Positions 4,990 through 10,089 of a stretch of DNA of 10,089 bases are shown in pieces. Within the stretch, counting starts at the first letter, position 1, and every line of letters begins with the position of its first letter. This DNA is from JAICLL01 sp035252155 (lineage in GTDB: Bacteria; Planctomycetota; Planctomycetia; Pirellulales; JAICIG01): assembly GCA_035252155.1 (NCBI GenBank), contig DATFDL010000626.1, positions 1 to 10,089 on the forward strand, written 5' to 3'. Both the position numbers and the translations under genes were made by a program. The notes under the pieces were generated by a model. The model was given only the letters and a program-made list of their open reading frames with translations, was not told where the DNA came from and searched no databases.

Positions 4990-6021
4990 ATGTTTGTCGA
5001 TCTCGTCCGCATTCATGTGCAAGCCGGCCGGGGCGGCAACGGCTGCGTCAGCTTCCGCCGCGAGAAATACGTGCCGCGGGGCGGCCCCGACGGCGGCGAC
5101 GGCGGCGATGGCGGCAGCGTGGTAATTGTGGCCGAGCCGGGCGTCGATAGCTTGGCCGCGCTCTCGCATCGCCGGCATTGGACCGCCGCCAACGGCGAGC
5201 CCGGCAGCGGTGCCAATCGCCACGGCCGCAGCGCCGAAGATGTCACGCTGCGGGTCCCGCCGGGCACCATCGTCTACGACGCGGCGGCCGGATTCATTCT
5301 GAAAGACTTGGCCCGGCCCGGCGACAGCGTGATCGCCGCCCGCGGCGGAGGCGGCGGCAAGGGCAACACGCGCTTTAAGTCGGGCACCAACCGCGCCCCC
5401 CGCGAAGCGACCGAAGGCGATGCCGGCGAATCGCGCGAGCTGATTCTCGAGCTCAAGGTGATCGCCGACGTGGGCCTGATCGGCAAGCCCAACGCCGGCA
5501 AAAGCACGCTCCTCAGCCGCCTGTCGCGGGCCAGGCCCGAGATTGCCGACTACCCGTTCACCACCAAGTTTCCCAATCTCGGGCTGGTGCAGCTCAGCTA
5601 TGAGCGTTCCTTCGTCCTGGCCGACATCCCCGGCTTGATCGAAGGCGCACACGCCGGGCACGGTCTAGGGCACGAATTTTTGCGGCACATCGAACGGGCC
5701 GGCATTTTGGTTCACCTGGTCGAGCCGCAGCCAGCCGACGGCTCGGACCCGGTGAGTAACTATCGTGTGATCCGCGAGGAATTGAAGCTTTACAATCCCG
5801 CGCTCATTGGGCGGCCGGAGATTGTCGTCGTCTCCAAATCTGAGTTGCCTGGCGCCGACGAAGTGCGGCAACGGCTGGAGCAGGACCTTGGCCGACCGGT
5901 GCTAGCTCTTTCAGCGGTTACCGGGCAAGGCCTCGACAAGCTGATTCAAGCCCTGGCCCGCGAGTTGACGGTCGGCGAAGGCCGCCGCTACAATTTCGCC
6001 CCGAGCAGCCCGACGGTGTAG
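4990..6021 (+). CDS. obg: Obg/CgtA GTPase
   Basis: The 343-residue protein is a ribosome-associated Obg GTPase involved in 50S subunit maturation and stress responses. Residues 1-158 form the Gly-rich Obg fold (GGNGCVSFRREKYVPRGGPDGG, then GGDGGDGGS and GGGGGKGN). The G domain follows: G1 GKPNAGKS (165-172), switch I with YPFTT (188-192), G3 DIPG (212-215) followed by LIEGAHAGHGLGHEFLRH, and G5 SAVTGQGL. The G4 motif, normally NKxD, reads SKSE (282-285), an unusual substitution in the guanine-recognition residues. The protein ends shortly after the G domain, so the C-terminal OCT domain of many Obg proteins is absent. The ATG directly follows the rpmA stop with no separate Shine-Dalgarno, implying translational coupling. 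The last 34 nt overlap the convergent membrane-protein gene. Confidence 0.95.
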   Translation: MFVDLVRIHVQAGRGGNGCVSFRREKYVPRGGPDGGDGGDGGSVVIVAEPGVDSLAALSHRRHWTAANGEPGSGANRHGRSAEDVTLRVPPGTIVYDAAAGFILKDLARPGDSVIAARGGGGGKGNTRFKSGTNRAPREATEGDAGESRELILELKVIADVGLIGKPNAGKSTLLSRLSRARPEIADYPFTTKFPNLGLVQLSYERSFVLADIPGLIEGAHAGHGLGHEFLRHIERAGILVHLVEPQPADGSDPVSNYRVIREELKLYNPALIGRPEIVVVSKSELPGADEVRQRLEQDLGRPVLALSAVTGQGLDKLIQALARELTVGEGRRYNFAPSSPTV

Positions 6022-6383
6022 CCGTTTTGCCGCAGGACATGGGTGGCTTTGCCGTTGACGGTCAAAAGAACAATCAGGCCGACGCAGGGAATCAGGGTCA
6101 ACAGGCCCGCCAGAATCCCCAGTCCGGCGCCGTAAACTTTCGTCGCCAGCAAAAAGACGAAAACCATTCCCGTGAGCCCGATGAGTAGGACGCCCAGCCG
6201 AAGAAAGAGGATCAACTGCTGAGGGAGGAAGAACTGTCCGAGGATGGCGATCAGATAGAGCAGAATGCAAACCATAATTCCCTTCTGATAGATGGCGACG
6301 CTGCGCACGTCTTCGCGCCGGCCACTTAGCACGCCCACCACCGGCCCGTCGGCCAATGGGGCACGGTACGGATTGTCGTCCAT
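5988..6383 (-). CDS. small membrane protein, planctomycete NPYxxP type, function unknown
   Basis: The 131-residue protein starts MDDNPYRAPLADGP, the Asn-Pro-Tyr leader seen in many short planctomycete membrane proteins. Three hydrophobic segments follow at about 34-53, 57-82 and 86-110. The C-terminus, NGKATHVLRQNGYTVGLLGA, contains the LRQxGxxVGLLGA ending that I associate with this kind of protein. The ATG at 6383 is supported by AAGGAGAA eight bases upstream. Its gene converges on obg and their coding ends overlap by 34 nt, so both transcripts must read into each other unless one ends inside the other. Function unknown; a structural or signalling membrane role is possible. Confidence 0.75.
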   Translation of the reverse strand: MDDNPYRAPLADGPVVGVLSGRREDVRSVAIYQKGIMVCILLYLIAILGQFFLPQQLILFLRLGVLLIGLTGMVFVFLLATKVYGAGLGILAGLLTLIPCVGLIVLLTVNGKATHVLRQNGYTVGLLGAKL

Positions 6384-6683
6384 TGCAAGTTCTCCTTGAT
6401 TGGTCCGAGCCGATTTGTGCCTCGCGCGGTGGAATGAAAGCCACCGCCAGCATAAACGCCCGCAGGACTTGACGCCATACTCGCGTCTCGCGTCAAAGCC
6501 GCCAAAATAGTCGCGGCACGCATTTGAGGGAAATGCGGTCGCCAAAAGGCAACCGCTGGTCTCCGCCACGCAGTGCCGGAGCTACTTGACGCGTGCAATC
6601 GGCCGCGGGGCTGCCAATAATGAAAGCCCGCCGGCGGCAGCCCCGCCAGCCGCATTTTGACCCGCTTTGAGGGAGGCACTGTG
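6384..6683. other. divergent intergenic region rich in inverted repeats
   Basis: This 300-bp spacer lies between the small membrane protein gene (minus) and the CocE/NonD hydrolase gene (plus). It holds a 7-bp inverted repeat TTGACGC (6469-6475) and GCGTCAA (6490-6496), a hairpin GCATTT-GAGGG-AAATGC (6520-6536), a hairpin GCGGTCGCC-AAAA-GGCAACCGC (6535-6556, one mismatch) and a perfect 11-bp inverted repeat at 6605-6646. The TTGACG at 6586-6591 has no -10 at a proper distance that I can accept. No protein-like frame is visible. Confidence 0.55.
6605..6646. repeat. perfect 11-bp inverted repeat upstream of the hydrolase gene
   Basis: GCGGGGCTGCC (6605-6615) and GGCAGCCCCGC (6636-6646) are exact reverse complements with a 20-nt spacer. 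The element ends 37 nt before the ATG at 6684. It could be an operator, a leader RNA stem or a fold that limits read-through from upstream. No T-tract follows. Confidence 0.55.
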
Positions 6684-8573
6684 ATGCCCGTGTCGAGAGT
6701 TCGTCTGCTTTTACCGTCGCTGCTGTCCCTGGTGTGGCTCTGCGCGTGGGCCGGTACCGCCGGCGCGCAAGGCCTGGAATATGTCAAGGCGAACTACACC
6801 AAGTACGAGTACCGCATCCCGATGCGCGACGGCAAGCGGCTGTTCACCACGGTCTATGTGCCCAAGGACGACGCGCAAACCTGGCCCATGCTGCTCACTC
6901 GCACGCCGTATAGCGCCGGCCCCTACGGCGCCGACCGCTATAAGAGCGATCTTGGCCCCTCGCCGCTCTTTGGCAAAGAAGGCTACATCTTCGTCTATCA
7001 AGACGTGCGTGGGAGGTGGATGTCGGAAGGCGAGTTCGTCAACATGCGGCCCTACGTGCCGGAAAAAAATGGGCCGAACGATATCGACGAGACTTCGGAT
7101 ACCTGGGACACCATCGACTGGCTCACGCGGCATGTGCCCAACCACAACGGCAAAGTGGGCATGTGGGGCATTTCGTATCCCGGTTTTTATACGGCGGCGG
7201 GCATGATCGACGCCCACCCGGCCCTCAAGGCCGCCTCGCCCCAGGCGCCCGTGACCGATTGGTTCGTCGGCGACGATTGGCACCACAACGGCGCTCTGTT
7301 TCTGCCGCACCTGTTTAATTTCATGGCGAATTTCGGCCGCCCGCGGCCCGAACCTGTCAAGAAAATGCGCCCACACTTCGAGCACGAGACGCCCGACGGC
7401 TACGACTTCTTTTTGCGGTTGGGCACGCTGGCCGACGCCAACGCCAAGTATTTTGAAGATCAGGTGGCGTTCTGGAACGACGCCATGCAGCACGGCACGT
7501 ATGACGATTTTTGGAAAGCCCGTAATCTGCGCCAGCATCTGAGAAACATCCGGCCGGCCGTGATGACCGTGGGCGGATGGTTCGATGCCGAGAATTTGTT
7601 TGGGGCGTTGGAGACTTATAAGCACGTCGAGCAATCGAGCCCTGACAGCGCGAATATGCTGGTGATCGGCCCCTGGCGACACGGCGGCTGGAGCAGCGAC
7701 GACGGCTCGAAGCTGGGTGACGTCTCGTTCAACTCGAAAGTGTCGGGCTTTTATCGCGAGAAGATCGAGCTGCCGTTCTTCGAGTTTCATCTGAAAGGCA
7801 AGGGAGATTTTAAGCCGCCCGAAGCTTGGGTGTTCGAAACCGGCGTCAACCAATGGCGGCGGCACGAGCGTTGGCCGCCCGCGGCCGCGAAAGCCAAGCC
7901 CATCTACCTTGGTGCGGGCGGACGACTCTCGTTCGAACCGCCCGAAGAGAAAGAACCGACTTATGACGAATATGTCAGCGATCCCGACCGCCCGGTGCCG
8001 TTCATCGATCAGATCACCAATGCCATGGCGGCGGAATACATGATTGCCGACCAGCGGTTTGCCGCCCGGCGGCCCGACGTGCTGGTCTATCAAACCGACG
8101 TCTTGGAAGAAGACGTGACCATTGCCGGTCCATTGCGGGCTGAGCTGCAGGTGTCGACCAGCGGCACCGACAGCGACTGGATCGTGAAGCTGATCGATGT
8201 CTATCCCGATGACTATCCTGACCCCAATCCCAATCCATCGGGCGTGCGCATGGGCGGCTATCAGCAGCTTGTTCGCGGCGACGTGATGCGCGGCAAGTTT
8301 CGCAACAGCCTGGAAAAGCCCGAGGCGTTCACGCCCGGCGAGCCGACTGCGGTCAACTTCGCGCTACCCGACGCCTATCACACCTTCCGCAGCGGGCACC
8401 GCATCATGGTGCAGGTTCAGAGCACCTGGTTTCCCCTGGTCGATCGTAATCCGCAGCAGTTGATGGATATTTATCACGCGAAGCCGGCCGATTTCCGCCG
8501 GGCCACGCAGCGGCTGTATCGCTCCGGCAAGCTGGCGTCGCGCATCGTGCTGCCGGTGGTGGGCGGGCCGTAG
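6684..8573 (+). CDS. exported CocE/NonD hydrolase, alpha-amino-acid ester hydrolase-like
   Basis: The 629-residue protein has a signal peptide with likely cleavage after Ala28 (AGA-Q). An alpha/beta-hydrolase domain follows, then a C-terminal jelly-roll domain of the X-Pro dipeptidyl-peptidase type (about 406-625). The family markers are clear: RIPMRDGKRLFTTVYVPK, LLTRTPYSAGPYG, the nucleophile Ser164 in GISYPG, Asp301 in GGWFDAEN and His333 in GPWRHGG form the expected triad. The wider pattern (VYQDVRG, DTWDTIDWL, SWGDD-like GDDWHHNGA) points to alpha-amino-acid ester hydrolases rather than cocaine esterase. Such enzymes cleave or transfer acyl groups from alpha-amino esters and beta-lactams. 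In the bacterial AEH carboxylate cluster, Asp198 and Glu303 are kept but the third position is Asn304. GGGAGG lies seven bases before the ATG at 6684; GTG at 6681 is a less likely alternative. True substrate unknown. Confidence 0.88.
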   Translation: MPVSRVRLLLPSLLSLVWLCAWAGTAGAQGLEYVKANYTKYEYRIPMRDGKRLFTTVYVPKDDAQTWPMLLTRTPYSAGPYGADRYKSDLGPSPLFGKEGYIFVYQDVRGRWMSEGEFVNMRPYVPEKNGPNDIDETSDTWDTIDWLTRHVPNHNGKVGMWGISYPGFYTAAGMIDAHPALKAASPQAPVTDWFVGDDWHHNGALFLPHLFNFMANFGRPRPEPVKKMRPHFEHETPDGYDFFLRLGTLADANAKYFEDQVAFWNDAMQHGTYDDFWKARNLRQHLRNIRPAVMTVGGWFDAENLFGALETYKHVEQSSPDSANMLVIGPWRHGGWSSDDGSKLGDVSFNSKVSGFYREKIELPFFEFHLKGKGDFKPPEAWVFETGVNQWRRHERWPPAAAKAKPIYLGAGGRLSFEPPEEKEPTYDEYVSDPDRPVPFIDQITNAMAAEYMIADQRFAARRPDVLVYQTDVLEEDVTIAGPLRAELQVSTSGTDSDWIVKLIDVYPDDYPDPNPNPSGVRMGGYQQLVRGDVMRGKFRNSLEKPEAFTPGEPTAVNFALPDAYHTFRSGHRIMVQVQSTWFPLVDRNPQQLMDIYHAKPADFRRATQRLYRSGKLASRIVLPVVGGP

Positions 8574-8617
8574 TAATGGCATACAATGTTAGCATCGCTC
8601 GCCGGGCGACCAACGAG

Positions 8618-8653
8618 CATTTTGCCTTTTGCGTTTTTCATTTTGACTTTCTT
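8618..8653 (-). repeat. A/T-rich degenerate tandem repeat
   Basis: On the minus strand the segment reads as imperfect repeats of an AAAATG-like unit: AAGTCAAAATGAAAAACGCA, then AAAGGCAAAATG. It stands out as an AT-rich island in a GC-rich spacer between the hydrolase and the Uma2 gene, just before the candidate -10 of the latter. It looks like a dispersed intergenic repeat or an UP-element-like promoter feature; copy number elsewhere is unknown. Confidence 0.45.
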
Positions 8654-8671
8654 GGGCCGGTGGACCAACAG

Positions 8672-8677
8672 TAGAAT
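8672..8677 (+). promoter_or_regulatory. candidate -10 box for a leaderless Uma2 transcript
   Basis: TAGAAT (5/6 to TATAAT) ends 8 nt before the ATG at 8686, where no Shine-Dalgarno is present. A start site about 7 nt downstream would give a leaderless or nearly leaderless mRNA. No good -35 is found at 17 nt; TTGACT at 8643-8648 is 23 nt away, too far for a standard promoter. Confidence 0.3.
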
Positions 8678-8685
8678 GACGAACT

Positions 8686-9348
8686 ATGGCAACCGTCGAA
8701 AAAACCCTGCTGAGGGGTGAAAAGCGGATCGCGCTCTCGGGCATTTCCTGGGAGCTGTATGAGCAGTTGCGCAAGAACGAGGAAAACCGGCATGTGCGCA
8801 TGACTTACGACAGCGGAAGGCTGGAGCTCATGAGTCCTTCGCCCGACCACGCCGCAATCAAGCGATTGATCGGCCGCATGATCGAAGCGTTCACCGAAGA
8901 ATTGGACATCCCGTGCCGGAGTCTTAGCGACACGACGTGGAAATGTCGTGAACTCGCGAAGGGGCTGGAGGCCGACGAATGTTACTACATAATCAATCAC
9001 CCGCGAGTTTGCCGCCGCCGCCACGTTGATCTCGCAGTTGATCCGCCGCCGGACCTGGCAGTCGAAACGGAAATCAGCCGCAGCGTCGTGCCGCGTTTGC
9101 GCATCTACGCCGCCCTGGGAGTTCCAGAAATCTGGCGCTGGCGCAAGACGGGTCTGGCCGCCTACTCACTTGGCACTGACGGAAAATACGTCGAGCGCGA
9201 ATACAGTTTGAACCTGCCGATGCTGCGGGTGAAAGACATCGAGCCGTTTCTGGAGTTTGAAGTGGCAGCGAACGAGACCGCCTGGATCCGCAAATTCCGC
9301 GTCTGGGTGCGAGAGCGGTTCTTGAACCGGCCCGGCGAAACCCCCTGA
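8686..9348 (+). CDS. Uma2-family (DUF820) putative endonuclease
   Basis: The 220-residue protein matches the Uma2/DUF820 family, which has a restriction-endonuclease-like PD-(D/E)XK fold and is expanded in planctomycetes and cyanobacteria. Visible markers are SWELYEQL near 21-28, GRLELMSPSPDH (45-55), GLEADECYYI (93-102, with Glu95), PPDLAVETEISRS (121-133, with Asp123 and Glu127) and the helix RLRIYAALGVPEIWRW (137-152). The catalytic acid pair appears intact. The ExD/ExK position reads Glu-Thr-Glu (127-129) where many members have Glu-Ile-Asp or Glu-Val-x. The biological role of these genes is unsettled; they are often regarded as mobile or stress-linked nucleases. No Shine-Dalgarno precedes the ATG. 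It converges on the peptidase gene with only 9 nt between stop codons. Confidence 0.85.
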   Translation: MATVEKTLLRGEKRIALSGISWELYEQLRKNEENRHVRMTYDSGRLELMSPSPDHAAIKRLIGRMIEAFTEELDIPCRSLSDTTWKCRELAKGLEADECYYIINHPRVCRRRHVDLAVDPPPDLAVETEISRSVVPRLRIYAALGVPEIWRWRKTGLAAYSLGTDGKYVEREYSLNLPMLRVKDIEPFLEFEVAANETAWIRKFRVWVRERFLNRPGETP

Positions 9349-9357
9349 ACACCCACC

Positions 9358-10089
9358 CTACTTCTTTGCTTCCTTCGTTGCCTTCTGTTCCATGACGTTG
9401 GTTACAGCCAACCGCCGCGGTTTCTGCCCGGCTGGCAGCAGCAGGATTTCGGCCGGTGCGCCGCCGCGGTCGGGCAATGACTCGATCAGCCGACGCGTGG
9501 CGTCGGCGCCAAGGCCCGTGTAAATCACAATCTCGTAGCGAGGGTTCAACGGGTTCTGCCCTGCGCATACCACCGCGCTTTCGGCATGGGCATAGGTTTC
9601 TTCCCGAATGACGAACGAACCATTGCCAAACCTGACCGGCAGTCCCTTGGCATAGCGCCGGGCGATTTCGTTCGTGGCCGGCCGACCGATCAAAAGCAGA
9701 TGATGATCGCGCAGGTCGTCGTCGCTCACATCGTCTTCGGATCTGATCGGCGGCGTGATGTTGCTCCAGCGTCGGGCAATCTTTCGCTGCAATAGTTCCG
9801 CCGCCTCGCGCTGGGCCTGCGATTCTTGCCGCGTGCCGTAGACGATCAACGCCCGGTCAGGTTCAATCTCGAACGAGTCGATCGACCAAAAGTTGCCGGT
9901 GTCGGCAGTTGCAGCCCGCTCGCCCTTCAGCCACGGCTCAAAGAGCTCGGCCAGCGAGCGATCGGCCGCTTCTTCGGCCGCGGCGACAAACTCGCTCGTC
10001 GCCGTGGGACGGCCCGCGTGCGCGCGGCCAAAATCGTCCATAAACGTCTCAAATGCTTCGTCACCCAGTTCCGCACGCACCGCGGCCAA
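9358..10089 (-). CDS. C-terminal part of an M1-like metallopeptidase (5' end beyond window)
   Basis: The frame stays open to the right edge, giving 243 C-terminal residues of a longer protein; the first codon in view, TTG, is most likely an internal Leu. The segment ELGDEAFETFMDDFGRAHAG, then a Thr/Ser-Glu-Phe stretch and DRSLAELFEPWLKG, resembles the end of the helical region of M1 aminopeptidases, where a C-terminal Trp-Leu closes the fold. The zinc-binding HExxH would lie outside the window. A further domain of about 150 residues follows with a Rossmann-like core: ALIVYGTRQ, LLLIGRPATNE and YEIVIYTG. I do not know its function. The last 11 residues (MEQKATKEAKK) are Lys/Ala/Glu-rich and are encoded by a dispersed repeat also found at 3414-3442. 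Confidence 0.6.
   Translation of the reverse strand: MAAVRAELGDEAFETFMDDFGRAHAGRPTATSEFVAAAEEAADRSLAELFEPWLKGERAATADTGNFWSIDSFEIEPDRALIVYGTRQESQAQREAAELLQRKIARRWSNITPPIRSEDDVSDDDLRDHHLLLIGRPATNEIARRYAKGLPVRFGNGSFVIREETYAHAESAVVCAGQNPLNPRYEIVIYTGLGADATRRLIESLPDRGGAPAEILLLPAGQKPRRLAVTNVMEQKATKEAKK
9362..9390 (-). repeat. dispersed 29-nt repeat, coding copy
   Basis: Read on the minus strand, it matches 3414-3442 at 27 of 29 positions. Here it is inside the coding sequence and specifies most of the Lys-rich tail of the peptidase, ending two codons before its stop. This suggests that the repeat moved into or was captured by the 3' end of the gene. Confidence 0.7.

Noticed and set aside
4690..5661. 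323-codon minus-strand frame across rpmA and obg
   Set aside because: Antisense to two unmistakable housekeeping genes; its Ala/Gly-rich translation reflects the codon use of the sense strand.
6586..6621. TTGACG ... AATAAT as the hydrolase promoter
   Set aside because: The spacing of 24 nt is too long for a sigma-70 promoter.
6711..8093. 460-codon open frame on the minus strand inside the hydrolase gene
   Set aside because: It is fully antisense to a gene with clear family motifs and a catalytic triad, and its translation has no recognisable domain; long antisense frames are expected in GC-rich DNA.

Overview
The window looks like chromosomal DNA from a planctomycete, probably Pirellulales-like. 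The base composition is GC-rich. It combines TadE/TadG-type pilus-assembly proteins, a DUF1573 protein, an Uma2-family protein, a small membrane protein starting with Asp-Asp-Asn-Pro-Tyr, a large CocE/NonD hydrolase and many short dispersed intergenic repeats. The taxonomic call is an inference from gene content, not from a marker gene comparison.

Layout. 1-589: a TadE-like pseudopilin on the minus strand and, at the left edge, the possible first codons of another minus-strand gene beginning at a perfect 28-bp palindrome. 883-1395: a two-helix membrane protein with a HAMP-like segment. 1493-1593: a cyclic-di-GMP-I (GEMM) riboswitch with a hairpin around the Shine-Dalgarno sequence, directly ahead of a TadG-like protein (1593-2912). 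A DUF1573 lipid- or membrane-anchored protein (2942-3370) follows. 3371-3627 is a repeat-rich spacer with a BIME-like pair of inverted hairpins. 3628-4671 is an exported protein of unknown function. 4738-6021 is the housekeeping pair rpmA-obg. A small membrane protein gene (5988-6383, minus) runs into the 3' end of obg and overlaps it by 34 nt. 6684-8573 is an exported alpha-amino-acid-ester-hydrolase-like enzyme of the CocE/NonD family. 8686-9348 is an Uma2-family protein. 9358 to the right edge is the C-terminal part of an M1-like metallopeptidase on the minus strand.

The most interesting element is the riboswitch. The sequence shows the GGCAAACC and GGGACGCAAAGCC signature segments, a P2 hairpin capped by a GCGA tetraloop, a P3 hairpin and a closing P1 stem. 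The 3' strand of P1 is also the 5' arm of a perfect 8-bp hairpin whose loop carries the Shine-Dalgarno sequence. The two structures exclude each other, which predicts that cyclic di-GMP switches on translation of a Tad-type surface protein. This would tie the second messenger for surface attachment to the Tad apparatus in this organism.

Other points of note are an Obg GTPase with a degenerate guanine-specificity motif (SKSE in place of NKxD) and no C-terminal OCT domain, a hydrolase with one carboxylate of the substrate-amine-binding cluster replaced by Asn, and a dispersed repeat that has become the C-terminal coding tail of the peptidase.
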